From Actinospica durhamensis (GTDB lineage: Bacteria; Actinomycetota; Actinomycetes; Streptomycetales; Catenulisporaceae), in NCBI RefSeq assembly GCF_018139695.1, contig NZ_JAGSOG010000043.1, positions 1 to 42,963 on the forward strand: a stretch of DNA of 42,963 nt, in the 5' to 3' direction. Shown here piece by piece: positions 9,609-17,232 of the stretch. A program made the translations under genes and the position numbers. How positions within the stretch are numbered: position 1 is the stretch's first letter; every line of letters begins with the position of its first letter. The notes below the pieces were generated by a model. It was given only the letters and a program-made list of their open reading frames with translations. It was not told the DNA's origin and ran no database searches.

Positions 9609-10106
9609 CTATTGCGTACCCGATTGCGCCGTCGCCGTACCGGTCTCGCGGACCGTGATCGTGCCGACGCCGAAGATGTTGAAGATCAGTGGTGAATAGG
9701 TCAGATCCACCGAGACCGTGACGGTGTCGCCCGGTCCGAGCCGACACCCGTCCGGACCGTCGGCCGGGCCCTCGTTGCCGAAGGTCCTGTCCAGGCTGGC
9801 CGATCCGTAGTGCACGGTGCCGACCACCGATTTGTTGGTCAGATACGTCTCGGCCCGCTCGCAGCCGTCCTTCACGATCGCCACGGTGCCCGCGGTGCGC
9901 AGGTTGTTCAGGTTCAGGTTCTGCGCCTCGGCCCGCGCGGCCTGGTCGGCGAGGTCGGCCGCGCGTTCGCGCTGCGAGATGGCCAGGCCCACGTCCACCA
10001 CCACGGCCAGCAGCACCCACAGCAGGATCGCCCAGCCGATCAGGATGAACGAGACAGACCCCTGTTCTCGCTCCGCCCGCGTGCGGGGCCGCAGCAGCGC
10101 TCTCAC
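9609..10106 (-). CDS. TadG/TadE-like pilus assembly protein
   Basis: A 165-residue pseudopilin-like protein with a short basic N-terminus (MRALLRPRTRAEREQG), a hydrophobic helix (SVSFILIGWAILLWVLLAVVV) and an extracellular C-terminal half. It resembles TadG-like minor pilins of actinobacteria. Unlike its two neighbours it lacks Glu at +5 after the candidate cleavage Gly16 (the sequence is G-SVSFI). It may therefore be processed differently or remain uncleaved. The start is GTG at 10106, overlapping the upstream stop as GTGA (10103-10106). Confidence 0.8.
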   Translation of the reverse strand: MRALLRPRTRAEREQGSVSFILIGWAILLWVLLAVVVDVGLAISQRERAADLADQAARAEAQNLNLNNLRTAGTVAIVKDGCERAETYLTNKSVVGTVHYGSASLDRTFGNEGPADGPDGCRLGPGDTVTVSVDLTYSPLIFNIFGVGTITVRETGTATAQSGTQ

Positions 10107-10588
10107 TGTTGGCCGCCGAAGAAGTCCAGCGGCGCGTACGACGACTCCGTGATGGAGTAGCTGACTCCGAGCACCCGCACGTCGCAGGTCACGGTGATCT
10201 TGATGGTGTGGGTGGTGCTCTCGGCCGAGGTCGTGCCGGCCGGCGGGCTGCCCGGCAGCGCGATGTTCATCGTGGCGGAGGAGATCGGCAGGCTGGTGCC
10301 GCTGTCCCGGTTGCAGGTGCCGGACAGGTCCGACCAGGCCGCGAGCCGGGCCGTGGTGCGCACGTTCGTGGTCTGGTACTGCACCGAGGCCATCCGCGCC
10401 GCGTCCGCCGCGGCCGCCTGCACCTTGGAGACGCTCTCCGCGTAGTAGCCGAGGAAGAACAGGGTCAGGATGAACAGCGTCATCACCGGCGCGGCGAGGA
10501 CGACCTCGAGGGTCGAGACGCCTTCCTCTCCGCGCCGGCGCGCCGCCATCCGGTCACGTATCCGATCGCCTATCCGATTACGGGGCAA
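10103..10588 (-). CDS. TadE-like minor pilin
   Basis: A 161-residue TadE-family pseudopilin. The type IV-like leader has Gly23 followed by VSTLE, giving the GxxxxE processing motif (Gly23, Glu28). A hydrophobic helix (VVLAAPVMTLFILTLFFLGYY) and a helical AESVSKVQAAAADAARMA segment follow. It is expected to be cleaved by the TadV-like peptidase at 18394 and assembled by TadABC. The start is uncertain. TTG at 10588 has a good ribosome binding site (GGGGAAG) and overlaps the upstream gene by 11 bases. ATG at 10549 would remove 13 residues and leave the leader motif intact. Confidence 0.82.
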   Translation of the reverse strand: MPRNRIGDRIRDRMAARRRGEEGVSTLEVVLAAPVMTLFILTLFFLGYYAESVSKVQAAAADAARMASVQYQTTNVRTTARLAAWSDLSGTCNRDSGTSLPISSATMNIALPGSPPAGTTSAESTTHTIKITVTCDVRVLGVSYSITESSYAPLDFFGGQQ

Positions 10589-11036
10589 CGCACTTCCCCG
10601 CCTTCGAGTAGTAGCACTCGATCGGTCCCTGGCTGGTCGCGTCGATCGTGAAGTGCCAGCCGGGAACCGCCGAGACGATCTGGAAGGAGACGCTCACGCC
10701 GACTTCGGGGTAGGTCGCGCCCTGCGGGCCGATGGTCTTCGGCTGCCAGCCCGTGTTCAGCACGAGGCCGCCGATCAGCTCGTTGACCCAGTTCTTGGCC
10801 ACGCCCCGCGCGCTGTTGCGCCAGGCCGTGTTGGTCTCGGCCTGCTCGCGCGCGGTACGCGCACCCTCCTGGGCAGCCGTGACCGCCACGTGGCGGGCGA
10901 ACATGGCCAGCCCGAACTGGATCGAACCGAACATGAACAGGAACAGCAGCGGGGTCCAGGCCACGAACTCGATGGCCGAGGCTCCCGACTCCCGGTCCCG
11001 CCTTGTCCGGCGCGACGGGCGCGACACTCCCCTCAT
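10578..11036 (-). CDS. TadE family minor pilin
   Basis: A 152-residue TadE protein with a basic leader, Gly18 then ASAIE (GxxxxE, Glu23), a hydrophobic helix FVAWTPLLFLFMFGSIQFGLA, and the typical AVTAAQEGARTAREQ helix next to it. The extracellular remainder has two Cys near the C-terminus (ECYYSKAGKC) that could form a small disulfide loop. It is the first of three pseudopilin genes after the Flp pilin, 13 bases downstream of it, and so belongs to the same operon. Confidence 0.85.
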   Translation of the reverse strand: MRGVSRPSRRTRRDRESGASAIEFVAWTPLLFLFMFGSIQFGLAMFARHVAVTAAQEGARTAREQAETNTAWRNSARGVAKNWVNELIGGLVLNTGWQPKTIGPQGATYPEVGVSVSFQIVSAVPGWHFTIDATSQGPIECYYSKAGKCVAP

Positions 11037-11049
11037 CGCGGTCCCGGCC

Positions 11050-11301
11050 TCAGGTGCAGCTCGTACCGGCGCCGGTACCCCCCGCGCCGTTGATGTTGGT
11101 ACACACCTGCTTGGCCTTGTCCTCCAGGGCGTTGGTCAGCCAGATGCCGACCGCGAGGACGATCACCACGACGATCGCCGAGATGATCACCCATTCGACC
11201 GCGGAGGCGCCCAGTTCGGTGTCTTCGGACCTGGCCTTCGCATAGCGGGCCGCTAGCGTGACCCGCAGGTAGTCCAGCGCGGGGCCGAACACGGTGTTCA
11301 T
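11050..11301 (-). CDS. flp: Flp-family major pilin
   Basis: An 83-residue small pilin, the likely structural subunit of the Tad pilus. A long 31-residue leader ends at Gly31, followed by ASAVEW (GxxxxE with Glu36) and the hydrophobic helix VIISAIVVVIVLAVGIWL. The tail holds two Cys (VCTNINGAGGTGAGTSC). Mature length after cleavage would be 52 residues. It has the strongest ribosome binding site of the operon (AAAGGAG, 7 bases before ATG), fitting a protein needed in large amount. It lies between tadC and the tadE genes. Confidence 0.9.
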   Translation of the reverse strand: MNTVFGPALDYLRVTLAARYAKARSEDTELGASAVEWVIISAIVVVIVLAVGIWLTNALEDKAKQVCTNINGAGGTGAGTSCT

Positions 11302-11326
11302 GGCTTTGCTCCTTTCATCGGTCTTG

Positions 11327-12229
11327 CTACTGAAGGCCGGTGATCTGAATGATCGCCGGAAAAATGAGGTAGATCAGGAAGCCGGTGCACAGCAGCAGCT
11401 GCGCCACCAGCATCGACTGCGAGCGCTGACCCGCCTGGCCCTCGATCTCGGCCAGTTCGCGCCGGCGCATGGTCTCGGCCCGGGAGGCGAGCGACTGGCG
11501 GATCTTCGCGCCGTCGTCCGCGGTGAGCGCGATCGCGTGGCTCAGGTCCACGAGCTCTTCCACGCCCAGCGTGGTGCCGAGCGCGCTCAGGGCCGCCCAC
11601 TGCGTCTGGCCGCCCAGCCGGGCCGACGTCAGGGCATTGCGGATCCGGATCACGGCCCAGCCGTTGCTGATCTCGGCCGCGGACATGATGGCCTCGGGCA
11701 GGCCGCGCCCGCCGGCCAGGTTCATCGACACCAGGTCGAGGAAGGCGGCGACCACGCGGCGGAAGTCGGCCCGCCGGGCCTTCGCGTCCCGCCGCACCTC
11801 CAGGTCCGGCAGCATGAACAGCAGCGCGGCCAGGGTCAGCGCGAGCCAGACCGGGATCAGCACGGAGACGTGGATGCCGCCGTACCATGCGGCGACGTAG
11901 AGCACCGGCGAGAGGATGAAGCCGACCGCCGCGAGCGAGAGCTTGGTGGTCAGGAAGGTCTCCCAGCTGCGGTCCAGGATCGCCAGGTCGGACCGGATGG
12001 AGCGCATCTGCCAGCCCTGGCGGGCGTAGAACTCGGCCAGCCTGCGCCCGATCATGTCCCTGAAGGAGGCCGGGCGCTCGCGCGCCTCGTTGCCGTACGG
12101 ACCGAGTTCGCGCAGCGCGTCGATCTGGGCCACGGTCACCGCGGCGCTTCGGCGGCTCGGCATCAGGGCTATGACGAGCAGGAACAGGCCCGCGCCGATC
12201 AGCGCGCCGAGCGCGATGGCGTCGATCAC
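11327..12229 (-). CDS. tadC: TadC-like type II/IV secretion inner membrane protein
   Basis: A 300-residue GspF/TadC-family membrane protein. It starts MIDAIALGALIGAGLFLLVIAL, has two mid-chain helices (LSLAAVGFILSPVLYVAAWYGG and VSVLIPVWLALTLAALLFMLPDLEV), a T2SSF cytoplasmic domain with FLDLVSMNLAGGRGLPEA, and a final helix (VAQLLLCTGFLIYLIFPAII). With TadB it forms the membrane platform for pilus assembly. The GTG start at 12229 overlaps the tadB stop as GTGA (12226-12229). A longer open frame upstream is only a shadow over tadB. Confidence 0.9.
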   Translation of the reverse strand: MIDAIALGALIGAGLFLLVIALMPSRRSAAVTVAQIDALRELGPYGNEARERPASFRDMIGRRLAEFYARQGWQMRSIRSDLAILDRSWETFLTTKLSLAAVGFILSPVLYVAAWYGGIHVSVLIPVWLALTLAALLFMLPDLEVRRDAKARRADFRRVVAAFLDLVSMNLAGGRGLPEAIMSAAEISNGWAVIRIRNALTSARLGGQTQWAALSALGTTLGVEELVDLSHAIALTADDGAKIRQSLASRAETMRRRELAEIEGQAGQRSQSMLVAQLLLCTGFLIYLIFPAIIQITGLQ

Positions 12230-13101
12230 TGATTCACCTCGACGCGCAGCAGGAAGCGCTCGGGCGTCTTCATCTCGGCCAGCCGGCGCAGCCAGAGGAA
12301 GCCGCCGGCGAAGAAGCACACGACGATCAGCAGTACGCCCTGGCCCACGGCCGAGTCGTACGCCTCCACGTATCTGTGGTCGAACAGCGCGAGCCCGAGC
12401 ACCACCACCGTGACGCAGATCGCGATGATCTGCACCGACCGGCGGGTGCTGGCCCGCTGCGCCATGACCCGGTGGCGCATGTCCACTTCCTCGCGGGCCG
12501 AACTCGCCAGCGCCCCGAGTACGTCGCGCAGTCCGGGCCCGCGCAGGCGCGCGTTGAGGATCAGCGCGGCGATGATGAGGTCGGCGCTCGAGTCGTCGAT
12601 GTCGTCGGCCAGCAGGTGCAGGGCCGCGGCCAGCGGCATCCGGGCCCGCAGCCGGTCGACCAGCAGGTCCAGGTGCGGGGCGAGCAGCGGTCCGGCGGAG
12701 CGGGCGGCCGAGGGGATGGCCTGTTCGAGCCCGACGGCTCCGGCGATGGTGTCGCGCAGCGATTCGGTCCAGGTCGCCAGCGCCTCCACCCGCTGCAGGC
12801 CGAGCCGCTCGCTGGACAGGCCGCCGAACAGCGCGTTCCAGAAGAAGATCAGCACGGCGATCGCGGCCCCGGCCACCGGCCAGTGCGTCAGCACCGCCAC
12901 GCCGATGCCGATCAGCAGCGCGATGGCCAGGCGCTGCCCGGCCTTGCGCAGCCACGCGCCGAGCTTTTCGCCGATGCCCGCGCCCTCCTTCGGGCGCAGG
13001 CCGACCAGCGCGGCGATCAGCAGCGCCACGCCCCCGCCCGCGACGATGCCGGCCAGCAGCGCCTCGAGCGTGGGTACCTGCATCAGTTCCTGAGGCGTCA
13101 T
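12226..13101 (-). CDS. tadB: TadB-like type II/IV secretion inner membrane protein
   Basis: A 291-residue GspF-like membrane protein: an N-terminal helix (LLAGIVAGGGVALLIAALVGL), a helix pair near 60-90 (LAIALLIGIGVAVLTHWPVAGAAIAVLIFFW), a T2SSF domain (LRDTIAGAVGLEQAIPSAARS and ALILNARLRGPGLRDVLGAL), and two final helices. It pairs with TadC. The start is taken as ATG 13101, giving an ATGA overlap with tadA (13098-13101). A GTG at 13107 two codons earlier is possible. Confidence 0.88.
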   Translation of the reverse strand: MTPQELMQVPTLEALLAGIVAGGGVALLIAALVGLRPKEGAGIGEKLGAWLRKAGQRLAIALLIGIGVAVLTHWPVAGAAIAVLIFFWNALFGGLSSERLGLQRVEALATWTESLRDTIAGAVGLEQAIPSAARSAGPLLAPHLDLLVDRLRARMPLAAALHLLADDIDDSSADLIIAALILNARLRGPGLRDVLGALASSAREEVDMRHRVMAQRASTRRSVQIIAICVTVVVLGLALFDHRYVEAYDSAVGQGVLLIVVCFFAGGFLWLRRLAEMKTPERFLLRVEVNQ

Positions 13102-14396
13102 CGCCACACCCCGCTCGGCTGGTATCCGTGCGCCATGAGTTCCTCGAGGCAGGCGACCGGGGAACGCGGCATGGCCCGGCCGTCCGGGCCCTCGGCGAAG
13201 ACCTCCGAGGACAGCACCCGGCCGTCCACGCCGTTGACCTCGCGCACCGAGGTCACCACCCGGCGCATGGTGCCGCCGCGGTGGAAGTCGTTGCGGCGCT
13301 CGAGGAAGACCACGAAGTCGATCGAGCCGGCGATGAGCATGTGGGTGGCCTCCACCGGCAGCCGTTCCTGCGCCTGCACCGCGTAGGTGGAGATGCGGTT
13401 GAACACCTCGAGCGAGGAGTTGGCGTGGATGGTGGAGAGCGAGCCGTCGTTGCCCTGGGACATCGCGTTGAGCATCGTCACGATCTCGTCGCCCAGCACC
13501 TCGCCGACGATGACCCGGCTGGGGTTCATCCGCAGCGAGCGGCGTACGAGCTCGGCCATGGTGATCGCGCCGAGGCCCTCGGAGTTGGGCAGCCGCTCCT
13601 CGAGCGCGACCGCGTTCGGGTGCAGCTCGGGGAACTGGTCGAGGCCGAGTTCGAGCGCGCGCTCGACCGTGACGAGGCGCTCGTGCGGCGGGATCTCGTT
13701 GGCCAGGGCCCGCAGCAGCGTCGTCTTCCCGGCGTTGGTGGAGCCCGCGATCATGATGTTCTTGCGCGCCTGCACGGCCGCGGCGAGGAAGGACCCGAGC
13801 TCGGTCATGATGGTGCCGTTGCCGACGAGGTCGGACAGGAACACCTTGCCCATGCGCGCGCGGCGGATGGACAGGGCCGGGCGGCGGGTGACGTCCATGA
13901 CCGCGCTGAGCCGGGAGCCGTCCGGCAGCCGCAGGTCCAGTTGCGGGTTGGCCACGTCGAAGGGGCGCGAGCTCAGACCCGAGTAAGCGCCGAGGATCTG
14001 GATGAGCTCGACCATCTCCTCGTCGGACTCGGCGACCGGCTCCACCATCACCTCGCGCCCGTCCGCGTACGAGACGAACACCCGGTCGCAGCCGTTGACG
14101 TCGATGTTCTCGATGTCCGGGTCGTCGAGCAGCGGCTGGAGCCGGCCCACGCCGAACAGCGCGGCGTGGATGCCGGCGGCGAGCGCCTCCTCCTCCTCGG
14201 CGGTGGGCGGGCGCCGGCCTCCGGTCATCTCGGTGTGCGCGTGCTCGGCCAGGATCTGGCCGATGACGGCGCGGGCGTACTGCCGCTCGTCCTGCGCGGT
14301 CATCACCGGCAGGCCGCTGAGCTGGTCGAGCCGGCGCTGCTCGGAGATCCGGTCGCCGACCTCCTGACGCAGCCGTTTGACGAGGGCGTGGTCCAT
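13098..14396 (-). CDS. tadA: TadA/CpaF-like pilus assembly ATPase
   Basis: A 432-residue type II/IV secretion ATPase that powers pilus assembly from the cytoplasmic face. Motifs are GVGRLQPLLDDPDIENIDVN in the N-terminal domain, Walker A GSTNAGKTT (218-226), the Asp-box-like region LVTVERALELGL, Walker B-like RMNPSRVIVGEVLGDE, and the His box GNDGSLSTIHAN. The length is typical for CpaF/TadA. The ATG at 14396 is one base downstream of the tadZ stop, and the stop overlaps the tadB start. Confidence 0.93.
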   Translation of the reverse strand: MDHALVKRLRQEVGDRISEQRRLDQLSGLPVMTAQDERQYARAVIGQILAEHAHTEMTGGRRPPTAEEEEALAAGIHAALFGVGRLQPLLDDPDIENIDVNGCDRVFVSYADGREVMVEPVAESDEEMVELIQILGAYSGLSSRPFDVANPQLDLRLPDGSRLSAVMDVTRRPALSIRRARMGKVFLSDLVGNGTIMTELGSFLAAAVQARKNIMIAGSTNAGKTTLLRALANEIPPHERLVTVERALELGLDQFPELHPNAVALEERLPNSEGLGAITMAELVRRSLRMNPSRVIVGEVLGDEIVTMLNAMSQGNDGSLSTIHANSSLEVFNRISTYAVQAQERLPVEATHMLIAGSIDFVVFLERRNDFHRGGTMRRVVTSVREVNGVDGRVLSSEVFAEGPDGRAMPRSPVACLEELMAHGYQPSGVWR

Positions 14397-14397
14397 C

Positions 14398-15492
14398 TCA
14401 GGCCACCGTCCGGTCGCTCGGGTGCGGCACGCTCTTGAGGTTCGCGGCCGTGGTGGGGACGCCGCGCGGGTTGGTGAAGTACGGGTTCGTCGCGCCGTTG
14501 TGCACGGAGCCCGGAGTGACGGACGTCGGAGTGATCGGCGTCGTGGTCACGGTCTGGGCCCCGGCGGGATAGGGGTTCTCGGCGGCGGCGCCGTAGGTCC
14601 GCTGCGGTTGGGGCTGCGGCGGCTGCGGTGCGGCCGGCTGCGCCGGGGCCTGCTGCGGGGGCTGTTGCTGCTGCGGCGGGGGCGGGGCCTGCGGGCGGAT
14701 CAGGCCGTAGCGATGGGCGACCGTCGCGGCCAGCTCCCGCGCGGTGCGGGTGAGCAGCGCCTTGTCCACCCGGCCGCGGCCCCGGCCGGCCAGCGCCGCG
14801 GCGCCGGTCTGGTCGTACGCCAGGACGCCGAGCACCTCGGCCCCTGGCGTGGAGGCCGCGAGCAGCTCGCCCACCTGCCTGGCCACCTGCTTGGCCTGGT
14901 GCGGCGCGGCGATCAGCACCACGCCGATCGGCGGGCGGGCCAGTGAGACCGCGCTGCCGCCCTGGGTGGCGTGCAGCCGGGCGGCGAGGCTGTTGACCCG
15001 GTCCCGCACGTGCGCGATCTGCTCCGCCTCGGCCCTGGCCACCAGCAGCACGAGCCCCGCCTGGGCCAGCAGGTCGACGGTGGGTGAATCAGGGCCGATA
15101 CGTCCGCAGTCGGCAATCACGTCGGCGCCGTGCGCCAGTTCGCCGAACCGGTCGAGGGCGCGGCCGAGCTGGGCCCAGAGCCCGGCCATGCCGTGCGCCT
15201 GGTCCGCGTTGCCCAGGCCCACCAGGATTTCCAGGCCGCCGCGCAGCCGCTGGGTGTGCTGCGGCAGCACGCCCACGTCGAGGCCGCGCCGGGCGTCGAC
15301 CGCCAGCGAGACCAGTCCGCGGTTGGGGTCGAGCGGGCCGCCGTGGTCGGCCGGCATCCGGTACACCAGGTCCCCGCCGTGCGGGTCGCACTCCGCGTAG
15401 AGGGCACGCCTGGGCCAGACGGCGGCCAAGGCCACGGCCGAGGTGGTGACCCCGGGAGAGCCCTTGTCCGCCGCGAGCGCGATCAGTGTCAT
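14398..15492 (-). CDS. tadZ: TadZ/CpaE-like MinD-family ATPase
   Basis: A 364-residue ParA/MinD-fold protein with a Pro/Gln-rich tail. The N-terminus MTLIALAADKGSPGVTT carries a degenerate P-loop: Lys10 is kept as the deviant Walker A lysine, but the later Lys of the KGGxGKTT signature is Val15. Further fold marks are YAECDPHGGDLVYR, VIADCGRI and LLVARAEAEQIAHV. Residues about 270-310 are PPPPQQQQ-like. TadZ proteins position the Tad machine at cell poles or foci. The altered P-loop suggests weak or absent ATP hydrolysis, as known for some TadZ/CpaE proteins. It sits between cpaB and tadA. Confidence 0.82.
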   Translation of the reverse strand: MTLIALAADKGSPGVTTSAVALAAVWPRRALYAECDPHGGDLVYRMPADHGGPLDPNRGLVSLAVDARRGLDVGVLPQHTQRLRGGLEILVGLGNADQAHGMAGLWAQLGRALDRFGELAHGADVIADCGRIGPDSPTVDLLAQAGLVLLVARAEAEQIAHVRDRVNSLAARLHATQGGSAVSLARPPIGVVLIAAPHQAKQVARQVGELLAASTPGAEVLGVLAYDQTGAAALAGRGRGRVDKALLTRTARELAATVAHRYGLIRPQAPPPPQQQQPPQQAPAQPAAPQPPQPQPQRTYGAAAENPYPAGAQTVTTTPITPTSVTPGSVHNGATNPYFTNPRGVPTTAANLKSVPHPSDRTVA

Positions 15493-15501
15493 GACATGGG
15501 C

Positions 15502-16308
15502 CTAGGTCGCCGCGGAGCTCGAGGCGCTGGGCGAGGGCACCGTCGCGCCGGGCGCGGAGTTGCCGCTGCCCGCGGTGCTCGCGCCGCTGGTGAACACGAG
15601 GTGGCTCTCGTCCGAGGCGGCCAGCACGTTCATCGCGTCGGCCTTGTCCACGGAGACCTCGAACACGTTGTTCGCGCTGCCGTCCGAGGAGCCGCCGACC
15701 GGCAGCGAGAGGATCTTCACCGTGGTCGCCAGCAGGATCGTGACGTCCTGGGAGGAGGAGTTCGAGTTCGCCGGCGGGCCGACGTAGTACGCGGAGACCG
15801 TGTCGCCCACCCCGAGGCTCGGCGGGTACTGGTCGTCCTTGAGCGCCACCGCGATCGTCATGAGATTGCTGCTCACCGCAGGCGTCGTGGTCAGCATCGG
15901 CCCGATCAGCAGCGTGCCGGGCACCAGGTCGGTCTCCGCCGTGTACTGACTCAGCAGGCCGCGCTGCGCCCAGGTGACGTAGTTGATGGACGAGTCCTGG
16001 GCCACCATCACCTCGGTGATGTCCGAGTCAGTGATCTGCTGCCCTTGAGGCACGTGTTGCGTCACTTCGATCACTCCGACTCGGTTTCCCGCCTGCATCT
16101 GCAGGTAAACCGAGGCGAGCACGCCTGCTGCGATAAGCAGCAATGCCAGGGCGGCGAGAGCGGGTTTGCGCTCGCGCGCCGCCGTGGGCGGACGCACCGG
16201 TCCCGGCGCCGGGGCAGGCGCGGTCGACCGGGGTGCGGGGGAACCAGAAGGCTTCCATCCCGTCATCCCGGCGACATTGTTCTCCGTGCTGCTGCTCACG
16301 ATCCGCAT
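15502..16308 (-). CDS. cpaB: CpaB/RcpC-like SAF-domain pilus assembly protein
   Basis: A 268-residue protein, first in the tad operon. It has a Pro-rich cytoplasmic N-terminus, one membrane helix (ALAALALLLIAAGVLASVYLQM), then a SAF-type domain (VIEVTQHVPQGQQITDSDITE, LVPGTLLIGPML) and a C-terminal extracellular domain (MTIAVALKDDQYPPSLGVGD), ending in a Ser/Ala/Pro tail. In Gram-negatives this family lines the periplasmic part of the pilus channel. In an actinomycete it would lie just outside the membrane. The ATG at 16308 follows GGGGG. The frame remains open 16 codons further upstream without a better site. Confidence 0.85.
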   Translation of the reverse strand: MRIVSSSTENNVAGMTGWKPSGSPAPRSTAPAPAPGPVRPPTAARERKPALAALALLLIAAGVLASVYLQMQAGNRVGVIEVTQHVPQGQQITDSDITEVMVAQDSSINYVTWAQRGLLSQYTAETDLVPGTLLIGPMLTTTPAVSSNLMTIAVALKDDQYPPSLGVGDTVSAYYVGPPANSNSSSQDVTILLATTVKILSLPVGGSSDGSANNVFEVSVDKADAMNVLAASDESHLVFTSGASTAGSGNSAPGATVPSPSASSSAAT

Positions 16309-16335
16309 ACCCCCGGTGTGGCCGACTGGCTCCCG

Positions 16336-16363
16336 ATAGTAGCGGCGCGACCGCAAAACTCAA
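16336..16363 (-). promoter_or_regulatory. Predicted sigma-70-type promoter of the tad operon
   Basis: Read on the minus strand: TTGAGT (16358-16363), a 16-base spacer, then TACTAT (16336-16341). It lies 28 bases ahead of the cpaB ATG, giving an expected leader of about 20 bases. The match is good for a GC-rich genome. It is not experimentally supported. Confidence 0.5.
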
Positions 16364-16566
16364 CAGACCCCACCCGAATATGTGGCAAACCGCAATCGGA
16401 ACTTCAAGATCATCACAGGGTACTGGCAAGATCGTCTAAGGACACGGTTTTGCTACACGTATACGCTCCGGCGTTATCGGACTACCGGCGGCTTGGTCGG
16501 CCCGGTACGATCCGGTGTCGACCCATCTGTCGGGATAAGAATTCCGGGACCTACGCAGGGGGAACT

Positions 16567-17232
16567 GTGCGTTCGCGGACCGTCGCTCTCGTCTTCGCCA
16601 CCACACTGTGCGCGGCGCTGTACGGTTGCTCGAGTTCCGTACAGCAGACCGGGACGATTTCCGGCGCGGCCACCGGGAACGCCCCGACCGCATCCGCCGC
16701 GCCCGTGACCTCGCCCTCCGCCTCGCTGGCGGCGGTCGCCGGCCTTTCGATGACCTTCCGGATCCCCTCGGATCTGACCCTCGACTTCCAGACCTCTGAT
16801 CTGGGTTCGGCCACCGCGAACCAGATCGAGACGGTCCTGGTGTACCAGTACGAGGGCTTCATCGAGGCGTTGAGCTCGAGCGAGGCGACCGAGGCGAACT
16901 ACAAGTTCCTCACCGTCAGCGACGCGCTGTCCACCGAGAACGGCGAGCTCGACTGGTGGAAGCAGAAGAAGGAACGGCTGACCGGAGTCGACCGGCTCTA
17001 CGACTTCACCGTCAAACTCTCCGGCACCGACCAAGCCGTCTACTCGTACTGCGAGGACTCGACCCGACTCGGCTACGTGAACCTGGCGAACAGCCAGACG
17101 ATCCAGAACACCGCAGGCACCACGGAGAACTACACCCTGCGCCAGGGGATCCTGGTCAAGGGCAAGGGCGAACTGTGGGCGGTCCAGAGAATCCTGACCC
17201 AGGACGGAGCGGCCTCATGCATCGGAAACTGA
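16567..17232 (+). CDS. Predicted lipoprotein next to the tad operon
   Basis: A 221-residue predicted lipoprotein: MRSRTVALVFATTLCAALYGC gives a basic start, a hydrophobic stretch and Cys21 in an LYGC lipobox. A Ser/Thr/Ala/Pro linker to about residue 60 is followed by a globular domain (MTFRIPSDLTLDFQTSDL, VYQYEGFIEALSS, YSYCEDSTRLGYVN) ending in a second Cys. I do not recognise the domain; size and placement suit a surface-anchored accessory protein. The GTG at 16567 follows AGGGGGA. It is divergent from cpaB and overlaps the next gene by 16 bases, so the two form a unit. A link to Tad pili is inferred from position only. Confidence 0.8.
   Translation: MRSRTVALVFATTLCAALYGCSSSVQQTGTISGAATGNAPTASAAPVTSPSASLAAVAGLSMTFRIPSDLTLDFQTSDLGSATANQIETVLVYQYEGFIEALSSSEATEANYKFLTVSDALSTENGELDWWKQKKERLTGVDRLYDFTVKLSGTDQAVYSYCEDSTRLGYVNLANSQTIQNTAGTTENYTLRQGILVKGKGELWAVQRILTQDGAASCIGN

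Noticed and set aside
11327-12955. 542-codon extended TadC frame
   Set aside because: The extra upstream part lies over tadB in another frame; the GTGA overlap at 12226-12229 gives the real start.
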